From Suillus spraguei (lineage: Eukaryota; Basidiomycota; Agaricomycetes; Boletales; Suillaceae): a stretch of 64,000 bases of DNA. Numbering within the stretch: the stretch's first letter is position 1; every line of letters starts with the position of its first letter. The translations under genes and the position numbers were made by a program. Positions 22,990 to 35,434 of the stretch are shown here, piece after piece. Under the pieces are notes generated by a model that did no database searches, was not told where the DNA came from, and worked only from the letters and a program-made list of their open reading frames with translations. Where the stretch lies: NCBI GenBank assembly GCA_016800925.1, contig JABCPU010000129.1, positions 1 to 64,000 of the forward strand, in the 5' to 3' direction.

Positions 22990-24215
22990 TTTGTATGTGC
23001 CAACTGCGGAGTTCTCAATCCTAGTGCGGATCACCTTATGTTGCCAAGAAACACTTATTCGCTGCCCAAACCTCACTTCGAAAATTGGAGGATCAAGATT
23101 GATTGGCCGAACTTCATCGGCAAATGTATACGGGGCTGTATATTATACTTCCGTAAGCTCCAAACGGGTTTGTGCTGGACACTCTACCCTATCTAGCATG
23201 TCCTTACAAAAAACAGGTTGCTGTAAGTCATTGAGGATAGAAAAAATCGGAAACATAGTGTCCGAAGGCCAGGTTTGTGATATCCCAAGGTAATTTCATA
23301 GATCATTCACATTAATATTTTTATAGGAGTTACTAAACCGAGCTAATACCTGGATAACTTTGCGTCACGATAATATTCTTACTCCTATAGGATTCGCCGA
23401 TGGATTCGGACCGCTTCCATCGATTGTGTACGATTGGATGCCGGGCGGGACATTGACTTCATATCTCAAAGAAGACTCTGACAGTCTAAGTGTTCTGCAA
23501 CGCTTTTACCTGGCGAGTTATGTCCACTCTTTCTGTTTGAATACGTCTAATTTGGTATATATAAAAATAGATCAGGCAAGTAGCAGCGGGACTCTGTTAC
23601 CGTGAGTACGATAGAATTCCACATCCGACATATATCTTAACTCGAGTTTTTGAAAAATCAATGTAGTGCACGACAAGAATGTCATTCATGGAAACATACA
23701 TGGAGTGAGTCACCTTTATTTTGTTGTAATGCAATATCTTACTACGATGCGTCTAGAACAACGTCTTGATTGATGCGATGGCTGTTGCATATCTTGCAGA
23801 TTATAACGTCACTGCAGCACACCGAGGGGAACATATTCCCCCATCTGTAAGATGGGCGGCGCCAGAACGTTTTCGATAGCCAAAACGTGGTCGCGCCCAC
23901 GACCGAGAGTGATATCTACTCTCTTGGAAGTGTCATATATCAGGTCCGTTGTACCTATGATACTATTCTCATTAGCATTAGTTAAAAATTTTGCAGATTC
24001 TTACTGGCCGCGAACCCTATTATGAGGTCAGAGACAAATCCAAGGTTTCCATCGAAATATTGGACGGAAATAAACCCTCGCGATTGCATCATACTCATAT
24101 CGCGGATCGTCATTGGCTATTCATGCAGAAATGCTGGACCGTCCCAGAAAGCCGCCCATCTGCTGCTGAAGTTCTACACTTTTCTCAGACGGAAGTTGAG
24201 CATCTCACTGCATAG
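22990..24215 (+). pseudogene. TKL kinase relic, unit A copy
   Basis: Single kinase-domain gene related to the pseudokinase halves. Landmarks: the G-loop region RTSSANVYGAVYY, a broken VAVK site where GTGAAG has become GTAAG, RHDNILTPIGFADGFG, YDWMPGGTLTSYL, a catalytic loop with HGN in place of HGD, LADYNV in place of DFG, RWAAPE, and the C-terminal CWTVPESRPSAAEV. At least three frame breaks occur: about 23065 in the N-lobe, at the lysine site (about 23222), and at about 23872 where an extra T turns GAACGTTTCGATAGC into a stop-containing frame. The C-terminus is in better condition than in the unit B copy. With HGN and DYN it would have been catalytically dead even when intact. Confidence 0.8.
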
Positions 24216-24889
24216 GCCTATGTGAGGAGCTCATGTCTACTTGCTTATCCCTTCACTTGTAACTCTTACACTCGTCTCTGAATTCTTATTACTATGGACT
24301 TCATGGGGTCATTGCCACCGGCGTTGTTTCTCTGACAGCATGGGGCCCCATTCTGGATATCGTACATGATCGGTTACACGATATTTTTCGTAGATATGTA
24401 TGATTTGATAATCTTTTGGCACCCATAGTTCTTTTTTTTTGTTTTTTGATTCCTGTTTATTGTCCATTGGGGCAGAGCCCTATGTTAGACAATACATGCT
24501 ATATCTATGTTTTCTAATGATACGTGTTTTGTGGATGATGAGTGTTGTACGATGGTCCTGGCCGAGGTGCAGTCAGATGGTAACGCCAGCTTGAGGTGAA
24601 ATTGTTAGCAATTGTTACCCATCGGTACTTGGTCGTGCCCACCCCTGACTCCGCAGCTCCGTGTCTTGAGCTGCATAGTGATGAGTTCTTGTCCGGGCTC
24701 CAGAGGTCCATGCAAACACGACATACAATCTCGCTGTGTGTTAGTTCAGTTACGTTGACAAAGGGAAGCAGCGCGAGCACGTTATTAGCCAATACACTTG
24801 TTCCACCGACAAAGAGTTATAAAGCTCGGAGTCTAATTACATTTGCTAGTCCACTGCAGGCCTTGCGATTGACCGAGAATCTGTCAATG

Positions 24890-25200
24890 TACGAACCCAA
24901 TTCTCATCGCAGTGCCTTTGAATCCGACAGGTGAATAAGTCGGCAATTTGATGTTGCAAATTATCTTCTCCTGTGATGCATCGACCTCTCCCTGACTCGG
25001 ACTGCTTTGACTGCAACCTGTAAATCTCTGAGATGTATGGTGGTCATCAATGTGAGCAATCGTACCACGACCTGCATTGCACCAGTTCGTAGCGTGCAAC
25101 GCCAGATATCACCAAGCCCTCCTGCAGCTGAATAAAATTGACTGGTACGTGCGATACGATCTGTGAGGTCGACAAGATCGCTGGTTGAGTGCTTGGTTCA
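24890..25200 (-). pseudogene. Truncated copy of the TK-A 5' end
   Basis: Minus-strand duplicate of 21640-21920. It keeps the exon for the lysine strand (VAVKAV) and part of the G-loop exon, with substitutions and an early loss of the start exon. The rest of TK-A is absent, because the duplication captured only the first exons of that gene. Confidence 0.75.
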
Positions 25201-25877
25201 CTGGATCACGAAACTTACAGCGAGCTATATCTAGTATCACAGCTTTCTCGATGTTTATGGTTTCACAGACCTGCCATACTGCTAGTTACCTAGATGCTGT
25301 GCTATAAGGATCAATAGTCAGCGCTACTGCCACGGATGCTCGAACGGCGTCACGGCAGCCACAGAAATTCTCAATACCTCAAAAAGCGCGCGTAGGCTAA
25401 ATGGTTACAAATCTAACCAGCGGCCCCAGCAGGAGATACAAACATTCAAGTTGCTGAATTATACATAATTTTTCAGAGATAGTTGATACTGAACTGGCTG
25501 TACTCCGCGAACCAGACGACAAAATCGCTAAGTTGTCGCTAAGTATGATCTCGCTCCACATATTAGTTATGTAATCTTTCACAGGCTGGAAAATGTACCT
25601 GATCAAACCGATTTAGTAAGTAATGAATACCAAGCATTAACAAACAATGTTATCTCTGGTCGGTCCAAGCGTTTGATTTGAACGCCTGACGATCGCGTTT
25701 GTCACCAAATCCTCCGGGGTGTGGAGGAGCCCACATAGGTCTCCTGCGACTCCCAAAACTTCAGATGCCGCTGCTCCATGGTCTTTCACGTGTCTGGAAC
25801 AATTTACTGACAAGTTTTAGGACCAAGTTTCAGAGGAAGGATCATTTGTACATGTAAGCTACTGCCTTCTCGATCCT

Positions 25878-27060
25878 ATGATAGATCACTTCATATTGCC
25901 AAGAAATGATTACTCAATACGCAACCTCACTTCTAAAATTCGAAAATTAAGATGGATTGGCGGAACCCCATCGGCAAATGTATACGAGGCTTTATATTCT
26001 ACAACCACAACGTCCAAACTGGTTTGTGCTGGATACTCTACCCCATCTAGTGTGTCCTTACACAAAATAGGTTGCTGTGAAGTCATTGAGGATAGAAAAA
26101 CTCGGAAATACGGGGTCTGAAGGCCAGGTGTGTGATATCTCAAGATAGTTTCATAGATCATTATCGTGAATATTTTTCTAGGAGTTATTAACCCGAGCTA
26201 ATGCTTGGATGACTTTGCAACACGATAATGTTCTTACTCCTATAGGATTCGTCGATGGATTCGGACCGCTTCCATCGATTGTATACGATTGGATGCCGGG
26301 CGGGACATTGACCTCGTACCTCAAAGAAGACTCTGACAATATAAGTGTTTTGCAAAGGTTCTACTTGGCAAGTCTTGTCCACTCTTTCTTTCAATATGTT
26401 TAATTTTGTATAAGTAGATCAGGCAAATAGCGGCTGGACTCTCTCACCGTGAGTAGTACTACAAAACTTCACATCTGACATACATTTTAACTCGGTTTTC
26501 GAAAAATCAACGTAGTGCACGACAAGAATATCATTCATGGAAATATACATGGAGTGATTCATCTTCATTTGTTGCTGTAATGCTGTATCTTACTACGATA
26601 CATCTAGAACAATGTCTTGATTGATGCCAAGGGCGTTGCATATCTTGCAGATTATGACGTTACTGCAGCACACCGAGGGCAACACATTCCCCCATCTGTA
26701 AGATGGGCAGCGCCAGAGCGCTTCGATAGCCAAGACGTGGTCACGCCCACGACCAAGAGTGATGTATACTCTCTTGGGAGTATCATATATCAGGTCCTTT
26801 TTGCATCTATAACCCTATACATATTGCTTAAAAATCTTGCAGATTCTTACTGGTCGCGAACCCTATTATGAGGTCAGGAACAGATCCAAGGTTTCCATCG
26901 AAATATTGAACGGAAATAAACCCTTGCGACCACACGATGTTCATATCGCGGATCATCAATGGCTATTCATGCAGAAATGCTGGTCCGTCCAGAAAGCCGC
27001 CCATCTGCTGCTGAAGTTCTACACTTTTTTCAGACGGAAGTTGAACATCTCACTGCATAG
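25878..27060 (+). pseudogene. TKL kinase relic, unit B copy
   Basis: Better-preserved twin of the unit A relic. N-lobe reads RWIGGTPSANVYEALYS and VAVKSLR in frame (the lysine is intact), then QHDNVLTPIGFVDGFG, WMPGGTLTSYL, a catalytic loop IIHGN (Asp to Asn), VLIDAKGVAYLADYDV (DYD in place of DFG), SVRWAAPERF, SDVYSLG and EPYYEVRN. At about 26993 one C is missing compared with unit A (CCGTCC versus CCGTCCC), so the last ~25 residues read in the wrong frame. If that base were present, the gene would be an open pseudokinase. The residue replacements, not just the frameshift, argue that this lineage lacks catalysis. Confidence 0.78.
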
Positions 27061-27290
27061 GCCTATGTGAGAAACTCATGTCTACTTGCTTATCCCTTCA
27101 CTTGTAACTCTTACACTCGTCTCTGAATTCTTATTACTATGGACTTGCATGGGGTCATTTGCCACCGGCGTTGTTTCTCTGACAGCACGGGGCCCCATTC
27201 TGGATATCGTACATGATCGGTTACACGATATTTTTCGTAGATATGTATGGTTTCGAGGATTTTGATTTTTCGGCACCCATAGTACTAGCA

Positions 27291-28430
27291 TCTATCAATT
27301 GAATGCCTCTGTTCTTCGATGATCGTGCAAGAAGTGAGCACTCTGCTCACTAGGATGAAAAATGTTTCAATTTCAAACACATAGTACGATCGGTACTCCG
27401 GGCCCGATTCCGATAGTGAAGATTCTGTTGTTTCCTCCGCAAACACTGCAGTAACGTCTGACTCATGATCGCGTTCGGCGAGTCCAGTTACGATAACATC
27501 TTAAGGTCCGTGATGTCACGGGTCACTATCCAACGAAATATGGTACAACCTATTGTGAGATATGAGTAGGGAAGACATGGTCGCCACACTACTTGCTTGT
27601 GCACGCAAAATGACGACCTCAGTAATTTCGGCTCGCGTTTCATGGCGCCACAAAAACGACGGTAAGCGGCATACTATACTGTTGATATCTGCAGGTATAT
27701 GTGGAGGAACTTCGGTGGTCCGTGGATAGAAGGTTGGTCTTATGTTACTGTATCGATGCGTTGTTGCCAGGTATGCGCGAACCATGGAAGATGTTCAGCA
27801 GCAAGTATTAGACGCAAATTGGCGAGAGATTAAAGAGACATGGCAAGCAAAGTAGGATCCAATTTTGACAGGACAATGAGACTGTCTCCGTTCACGTTAT
27901 GTAATAACACATATATATCCAGGGATAAATCATAAGGGCAACTTATTATGGTATCATGATATACAGGATACTCACGGTTTTTAGGCGCCTGAATATACAC
28001 AGCGCTGGAATTCACCCGGAGTCGATGACTCGATGTGATTGCATGACACGTAGGCGGGGAAGCGCCCATCCTTTTTTAGTCGCCTTCGAACTCAGCCCTT
28101 CAGGGTCAGGATTTACTAGCTTCGGCGCTTGCTTATCTTGACCATCGTATCACATCCTAACAGTCTGTCCAGTCTGTCTGGCTTTGTGACCCGCGGCAGA
28201 GTTGGAGGTGCACAGCGATGTTTCATATCTTTTGTCTGAAGGTAGGCGGGTTTCTCAGCGTTTCTAATCATGAAATACACACTTTGTTCTATCAGCCTGG
28301 TGGGGTCATTGGACTATGGCATTATCTGTAAGAAAACTCTTGTTAGTTTAGTCTGTTAATCTAAAGAAAGCACCTTTGATATACTAGGTCCGACATAATC
28401 CAGGAAAAATCAACAGAGGTTCCTCGCACA
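27291..28430. other. Intergenic region
   Basis: No gene is supported. Short open frames on both strands have no recognisable domain and do not join. It separates the duplicated pair from the third kinase relic. Confidence 0.4.
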
Positions 28431-28439
28431 TGTATTTCC

Positions 28440-29558
28440 AGATATGATAATTCCCTCATTTCATCGGAGATTTGAGCGATGTCTACCGATGTACCATGGT
28501 TTCAAAGTCCCATGGAAAAATAGAGGTACTTCGTTCTTCTTTCATTCGTCACCGCCAACGAAGTTCACAATAGGTGGCTATCAAATCGTTGAGGATCCTT
28601 GATTTGAGTGAGGAAGCGACAAGGGCATTGCGCAAGGTACATGGCGACAGCTCGCTCAATATTCATGCTAATAATGTCTCAGAGGATCTATGGTGAAGTG
28701 CGCGCGTGGGCAGCATTACATCATAAGAATGTCCTTCACTTTTTTGGGACAACCTCAGGATTTGGACCACTCCCGCATTCGTAACTCCCTGGATGGAGCG
28801 CGGATCATTGACGAACTACCTGTCTCTTGAGTTTTTAATCTATTGGATAGAGACAAATTCATACTCGTGTGTCCTGCCAAGTTATCCAAATTGATCGTCT
28901 TGACAACTTCTTTATAGCTTGAGCAAATTACGGCAGCTATTCAATACCGTTTGTGCTGGTTCATGCTTTCTTACAACAGCTTTGACAGTTTCTGCAGTTC
29001 ACGACAAACATGTCATCCATGGAACCTCACCGGAGTAAGTTACAGCTCTGTGGACATGTGCTCGATAAGCTGAACCAGCACAGCACAATATACTGATCGA
29101 TTCCAGAGGAAGCGCTCACGTAACAGACTTTGGACTCTCGATGGTCCTTGCGGAATGCGATAGCTCGTCGTGCGAAGCTTACTACCCAGGATCTATACGC
29201 TGGGCTGCGCCGAATTGATAAATCTTACAGATGATGAAGCTGGGAAGCCAACTACCTACTCTGACGTTTACTCGCTCGGTTCCGTAATACTTCTGGTACG
29301 CCGCTCCTCCTTTTATCTTGCGATACTTGCGTTTTGAGTTACAATTCAGGTGCTATCCGGAAAGGTCCCTTATTATTGGCTAGAAGATCCACTTCATATC
29401 ATGGCTGCTAGGCACAAGGGTATGGAACCGTGGCAGCGGACAGTTCAGTTGACAGGCGCCACGTACCCTTTCTTCAGAAATGCTGGTCAAGATCGTCTGA
29501 CAGACCGACGATTGACCACGTTCTGAGTTATGTTCGAAGCGCATTACCACCGTCATAA
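28440..29558 (+). pseudogene. Third TKL kinase relic, full-length but frameshifted
   Basis: All parts of a kinase domain can be found in order: G-loop region FIGDLSDVYRCTM, VAIKSLR, RAWAALHHKNVLHFFGTTSG, PWMERGSLTNYL, a catalytic loop VIHGTS (Thr where the Asp should be), ILIDSRGSAHVTDFGLSM, RWAAP, YSDVYSLGSV, SGKVPYYW and KCWSRSSDRPTID. Three single-base losses break the frame: in the hinge (about 28772), after AAP (about 29212) and in the last exon (about 29470). Introns sit in the same places as in the other kinases. The DFG is intact while the catalytic loop is not, unlike the duplicated pair. Confidence 0.78.
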
Positions 29559-31736
29559 TGAATGTAGGCAATTGCTCTGAGATAATCGATTTGCACCACA
29601 TCCTCTCCTCGTATATTCGTATTTTTATTCAGTGTCTCCTAGTTATTTATTTCAACCCTACAAACGCTGAATTTCTTGAAAATATGTCGTTGTGTAACTC
29701 GTACTGGTACCGTCTGAATCAAACTTTTTCCGAGAAATGTTTAATACACAGCAATGCTCATAAATCAAAACTCATCTCTCTTGGCCCGTTTCTTCTTCTC
29801 AAGCAAAATCACATTATACACCCTCCCTCTTTCTTCAAAATGTCCACTACAGTTGCGGCTCGTTCTCCGTCTCCAGTTTATATATATGTTCGTTCGACAT
29901 CAATCCAGTGCCCACTGCTTTAACGTAGGTGAGGCCTTGCAGCTCGGGATGTACACTTGGGAGGCTTGCGGGATTGTAAAAGAAAGGTGATGTATTGGAT
30001 AACGTCAAAGCCAAATCGATGGGCACTGGGTGCACTAGGTTGGTTGACATCATGACGTTGTGATGGCAGCGAAACTGCAAGCCTCGAAGTATCTGGGAAT
30101 AATAGTATGCTTAGACAGGCACTGCAGAGCAGTTGATAGAGACTGACGCCAATCTAGACGTTACTAGTATCTCAGACAAAGGTTGGCCGGTCCAACTTGT
30201 GAAGTGTCACTCATGACCAAGTGAGTCGCGACTCGCGTAGGACTCCGGGGTGAAATTTGAAATTGAATTGCTCCAACCGCATTCGGAATTTGTTCGCGCA
30301 CCTTAGTACTGCGTCTCAACCACTTTTCTTTGATAAGTACTGTTATAGTGACTTTGAGATATGCCGGTAGCGTCCAGCAGAACCACTGGCAGTAAGCCAC
30401 TGTTGTGGCTGTCACCGCTGTCGCATCATTGATCAGGCTATATAGATCTACTCAGTGACATACTCACAAAGTCATCTAGTCACCTACCAGCAATGACTAC
30501 TACACGCGGCCAGTGCCCATTAAACGTTTACACTCTACCAAGTGTTGCTGATCTACACTCCGACGGCGGACCAGCATCGGTCTCCCAAACATAGTCAAAG
30601 TTCCAACAACTCATAGACAGTGGCTGACCTCAATGTCAAAAGCCCGTGATCCACAGACTACATCGTAGCAAACCTCAGCGTATGTAAATGTCCTGATATA
30701 TCATCAACTTGTGATACTCACTCACATTACCAAGTCAAAAGCTCGTACAGATGCTCTTATATCCACTCTGGAAGCTCGAGAGTCTATGAAGAGAACACAC
30801 ATCCTTGTGTTCAGGCGTCTCCTGCGGGTCGCCCTTTGAAAATTTTCCAGAGGACAAGGGGTGAGACAAAGTCAAGAGCTTGTTTTATTATGGGTGAATC
30901 CTTGCATTTCCGTGGTCATTATTGAATTTTGGTATGCCAAGTAACATCCGGGTAAGCATCATTTCTGTACCTAATATTTCAACAACTCACGAGCACTTGC
31001 AACTTGCAATGTTCTGCAGGTAATCTGGGAGTACTGACGAGTCAACGAATGAGTTGAACGTTTGCATATTCATGCGAAGGAAGTTGAAGTCAGACTAACC
31101 TTCGACTAGCTGTGGCCGGCGGCCTTCGTGTCCTTATTTAAATTACAACGCTTCACAAACCACAGGTCGACAACAAACACACCTTGCTATTGTATTTTCT
31201 CATAGCAGATCTTAATAGCTTTATCGAGCCGTGACCTTTATTCCGTCCTACGTAGTATCGAGTTTTTGCTTTGACTACAAGGTGTGAAGGTGGCACCTCT
31301 CCACATCCCCAGGGGCGGATTCCCTTTTCGACAATCACTTTTCCTTCACTAAATTCTCAGTATGATGTACCTGAACTTCATGCTCTTGTTTAAGTTAGAA
31401 ACGATACGGCATCCTGCTCCAGTATTGACACGAGCTAGAACGTAGCCTTATTCAAGTGTGGGGGGTTTGCTCCCGACTTTCTATCATAAAGTATATGTAC
31501 TAGTATTGATGTAGAACGAAACACGTACTCTGTTGGCATGCTATTTAAAAGCCAACTACCAACTTCGTACAAAGGAATAGTTATTGGGGGGAAGTGTGTG
31601 TATGTAGGCAGAGGGGGGGAGGTTGAGCGGGTTGGTATAGTGGGGTATGAGTTTCGCTACTGTGATTGCCCGATGGTGAAGAAGTGAAATTCAAATAAGC
31701 GTGTGTCGGGACTCCGAGTTAACGTTGAATGGTTGA
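29559..31736. other. Gene-poor stretch
   Basis: Scattered frames of 60-120 codons occur on both strands, none with a recognisable motif or a convincing exon chain. A minus-strand frame at 30164-30415 and another at 29847-30080 are the most open, but I cannot support them as genes. Confidence 0.4.
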
Positions 31737-32377
31737 CTAAATTGCCGATACATTAGGCTCATGGTGAGGCTCGTCCACCCAACGATGTTTCGCATAAGAA
31801 ACAAATGTAACGACGATCAAATCGATTACATTTATTCCAGCCGGGAATATTTCGAGGAAAGCTCGTCTTGATCGTGATATGATACCAAGTTTTGCATGTC
31901 TATATCGTGCTAGAGGGATGGGTGCATTGCCGGATACAAAAAGCTAGATTACGGTCAGAGACGGCGCGTACATCAATTAGCCAACGACTTACCACCGGAG
32001 AGCGAAGCATGATCTGCCATGTGTACGGCTTATCGCCTGGTCCATTAAAGGTCCAAGGTCTCTTTATAATCTCAAATTAACGTCAATGTATTAAAACTAG
32101 TGCCTTACCTGTCGAGACTTTCGGGCTCTTCCGAGTCCGCGCCCGAAACCATCACAATTTCTATCGGGCTCTCGCCATCGAGTAACCTCAATCGGCCGCT
32201 ATCGACTTCACCAACGACGCAAGATACCCGCCCACTGCTTAAGAGTCGAGGGTGGTTTTCGAAACGGCTTATCGTAGTAGTTTGTCCTAGTACCGTGTTG
32301 ACCTGGTACATGACTATACCGTCTGGGGTCATGAGCAGGGTCTGCGTGGGGTCATTGTGTCGCAGGCAGAGTTCCAT
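31737..32377 (-). CDS. DUF6593-family protein, 180 residues, three exons, intact
   Basis: Exons 32377-32109, 32059-31993 and 31943-31737 join in frame with GT-AG introns. The N-terminus reads MELCLRHNDPTQTLLMTPDG and VNTVLGQTTTISRFE, the usual beta-strand pattern. The middle exon has WTFNGPGDKPYTWQI, the family's G-P-D-x-x-Y-x-W motif. The C-terminus has PLARYRHAKLGIISRSRRAF and INVIDLIVVTFVSYAKHRW. The family is a common but uncharacterised protein of mushroom-forming fungi, without known activity. No signal peptide or membrane helix was seen. It compares directly with the frameshifted copy at 18.25-18.94 kb, although similarity between them is modest. Confidence 0.8.
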
Positions 32378-32835
32378 GAGGCTTGTAGATAAGAGATGGG
32401 CGAGACACTGCTTAGTTCTATAATGGTCGCCTTTGGACTTAGAGATCAGAAGCGGGACCCTTGGGCGAAGGCCGTTGTGGGCTAGACCCAGGGCCCATCA
32501 ATGGGCGCTTCCACAAGCTCCACAACCTGGGTACAGTCAATGTGATCTAGTCAAGCCTCCGTCCGTCGTTGAGGATCATAATCAATGAAAACAATCAGGC
32601 GGCCTGACTTGGGCGGTCCAAACTCCAAACTCCATCGTCGCGGTCTCGAGACTCGAGACTCGACGAGCCTCAACTGAAAAATGGACCAAAGCTGACGTAA
32701 TCATAACCTCCAGCAACCTTCCCAATTTAGCACATGTAGGATGATGTGTTCTCCTCAAGGCCCGAACACGGTTGTGATAGAACGACGATCTACTCCACGT
32801 CTCATGCATAGATACCCCTAGACTTTTAACCCGCA
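32378..32835. other. Divergent promoter region of DUF6593 and ATG15
   Basis: 458 bp between two divergent starts. Nothing else coding is supported. It contains the direct repeat GTCTCGAGACTCGAGACTCG at about 32642-32661. Confidence 0.4.
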
Positions 32836-34333
32836 ATGCTTAATTTACTGCCTACCACTCTTCGCTTCCTGCTTGGTTCACTACTTTGGCTCGACCTCTC
32901 TCAGCCACCTGCTGTCCTGCCAGCCCGCACACCGTTGTCCTTCCAGCTACGGCACGAGCATGCTATAACTAATGATTCTCGGGTGATATTCTCCAATGTT
33001 GTTCCATCATTCTCCTCAGATTCGTATGTCGTAAGCACGTCGAACATCCAAACGCACAGGCCACAGTCGGCAAACGCATTCCATAGCGCTCGACTGCGCT
33101 CTATTAGATATGACCAGAGCGAACGGGTATTATGGGATCAAACAGATGTCCTCGGACCGAACGTTGATGAGAGAGAGACACTGCTCACACTTGCAAAGAT
33201 GACCTCCAATGCATATACATCACCCACTGCTTCGGATTGGTACACATCGGAAGGCTGGAATAAGGTGCGTTCATCTACATTGATGATACATTTTACAGTA
33301 TATTGAGAAATAATAGTCGACACCGTTTGGTTGGGAACCTGATGCAGATGGCCTTCGAGGGCATATTTTTGTCTCGGACGACAACTCAACAGTGGTGCTT
33401 TCGATCAAGGGTACTTCCGCTGGCTGGATTACAGGTGGTGGCGGCCCAACTGTACGAAAGGATAAGCTGAACGACAATCTTTTGTTTTCTTGTTGTTGTG
33501 CAAGAGTTGGTCCAACTTGGTCAACGGTTTGCGATTGCCACCAGGGTAGCTATAGATGTGATCAGGAATGTCTGGAGAGGAGTTTGATAGGGGAGAGCTT
33601 ATATTATTCTGTTGGAGTGGTATGTGCCATCTCAAAGTTTAACTTTTCAGTCTGATTGCACTACAGAATTTATATAATAACGTCACATATTTGTATCCCA
33701 ATGCCAATATCTGGCTCATAGGTACGTTTAACCGCTATATCTCCTGACCATTTCTCATCATCTCAAAGGGCATTCTCTCGGTGGCTCCCTCGCCTCGCTT
33801 GTTGGTGTGACATTCGGGGCACCTGTTGTCGCATTTGAAGCCCCCTCCGAGAAATTAGCTGCAACGCGTTTACACCTGCCTTCTCCAGTGAGTCCAAAGC
33901 TTCTTCATCACAACCATTTACAACTACTGACCCCTTGGATAACTTTCAGCCTTCGACGCACCACGTCATCCACGTCTTCCACACAGCTGATCCTATTCCA
34001 ATGGGCACCTGTACCGGTGTTACCTCGTCTTGTGGCATCGCAGGCTATGCTATGGAGACACGCTGCCATTTGGGCAAGGTCATTCGCTACGATACTGTCA
34101 CGCACCTCAAGTGGTCTGTTGACATACGGACACACTCGATCGTTCAAATAATTGATAGGTTGTTGAATGAGGATTGGACTCAGGAAGGGCAGGAGGGCAG
34201 AACGGTGCCTGAGGCGAAGGCGGATGAGGATTGTGTTGTAAGTCTGTTTCAAGTTTCGTTTTACCACTAGCGTTGATTGGTGCACTAGGATTGCTTCAAC
34301 TGGGAGTTTGGGAGCTTTCATAGCAAGAGTTGA
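32836..34333 (+). CDS. ATG15: ATG15-like vacuolar phospholipase (autophagic body lipase), 412 residues
   Basis: Membrane-anchored lipase that breaks down autophagic bodies in the vacuole. Exons 32836-33264, 33317-33619, 33667-33721, 33769-33887, 33950-34237 and 34289-34333 join in frame with GT-AG introns. An N-terminal hydrophobic anchor ([16 protein letters not shown]) is followed by the lumenal domain. The nucleophile motif is IGHSLGGS (Ser about 265). The other triad members are Asp in FHTADPIP (about 316) and His in DIRTHSIV (about 364). [20 protein letters not shown] and the Cys-rich [10 protein letters not shown] segment are hallmarks of Atg15. The length is slightly short of yeast Atg15, as in other basidiomycetes. 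The last 130 bp of exon 5 and what follows recur at 38.2 kb. Confidence 0.92.
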
Positions 34334-35434
34334 TCGATCGATCTCTAGGTAATAGAAGCTATAACATAAGAGAAACTCGTACATACATGACGAATAACTA
34401 GTTTCCTCAGGTTTGAACAGCTGATGAACTGAAATTCGTGACACTTCTTTGACGGAGACTGTAGATTGTAGTAAGACTGATCCGCGAGTGACGTAGATCG
34501 CACGATATGCAACCACAATCGATTCTTCGTTGCAGAAAGTTAAGACATTCGTTAATCTGACTGTACCAAATCGCCCACATCCTTCAAACGCAAGCCGCGA
34601 AGCTGGATGGATCATGGTCACTTCGAAACGCAATCGGTCTTGCTGGATCCAACGCAGTCAAATAGTGGTGAATGGATTGGTCTAGAGCACTGTATTCGCC
34701 GGAATTCAAGGAATATACACTGTCACACAAAACAAGCCATCAAGATCCCGCATCCATCTGATGAGCCTGTCGAGGACCAATAATCTCTTCGACCTCGACA
34801 GATATGTCGAAGGACAATTCGGCCAATGACGGCCATCGCAAGCTTCTCGGCGTTCGATGTCGCTATCAAGTTGTCAACCCTGTGAAGCAGTCAAAGATAC
34901 ATTACCTGCCTTCCATCACTTTCCCATTCAATCCAGTGCGTTCAAGGTGGACCGTAAATCGTAAGTAGTTTCCCCTCTGACCTGCTCATGCGACGACATT
35001 CAATGGATGTCGAGGGTTGACGCTAGAGAAAACGGTGCTTGACCGGTCTGAGGTGAGAAGACTGGGTTTGTTGAATCATGAGGCAAGATGAATTGAAAGG
35101 ATTGCCAAGGAACTCAGGCTGAAGCATTCCACTGTCGCTCGACTTGGCTCGCGCGCTCATTTTCTCCTTGGAATGATTGCCATTACACAAAAAAGCATGA
35201 CCAGTGGTTGGTGCAAGCATGGACACTAGCGCCAGTAGAGATATCCAGGATATCGGTTTAAACATTGTCAGGACCTATAGCAAATCACTCAACGAAATAC
35301 TAGGACGAAATCATTGCCTAGTCTCATGCCTCTTTGAAATCCACTTCAAAACACTAAATAGCTTAGATCAAGACTATCACGAAAGTGGGAATAAATAACC
35401 CCTGCTCCTTGCAGAGCACTAATTTCACCGAACA
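34334..35434. other. Intergenic region downstream of ATG15
   Basis: The part 34334-34740 is repeated at 38.9-39.45 kb. A small plus-strand frame opens at ATG 34804 (MSKDNSANDGHRKLLGVRC) and ends after about 54 codons; it has no recognised domain. A 241-codon minus frame overlapping ATG15 (33908-34633) is mostly antisense to it and is not accepted. Confidence 0.35.

Larger units (their letters stand above)
21625..24435. repeat. Segmental duplication, unit A
   Basis: Matches 24890-27290 in direct orientation over nearly its whole length. It includes the 5' end of TK-A (minus) and a decayed kinase (plus). Both units end with a shared 3' flank running from TAGGCCTATGTGAG to GGCACCCATAGT. Unit B lacks about 100-250 bp segments around the start of the TK-A exon. 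The spacer 24436-24889 has no counterpart. Confidence 0.85.
24890..27290. repeat. Segmental duplication, unit B
   Basis: Direct tandem counterpart of 21625-24435. Most positions match, with deletions near the left side. It carries the truncated TK-A 5' end and the second kinase relic. The two units must have arisen from one tandem duplication, followed by independent decay. Confidence 0.85.

Noticed and set aside
33908..34633. Minus-strand ORF of 241 codons
   Set aside because: Half of it is antisense to ATG15 exons, and the corresponding frame is not preserved in the duplicate at 38.2-39.45 kb.
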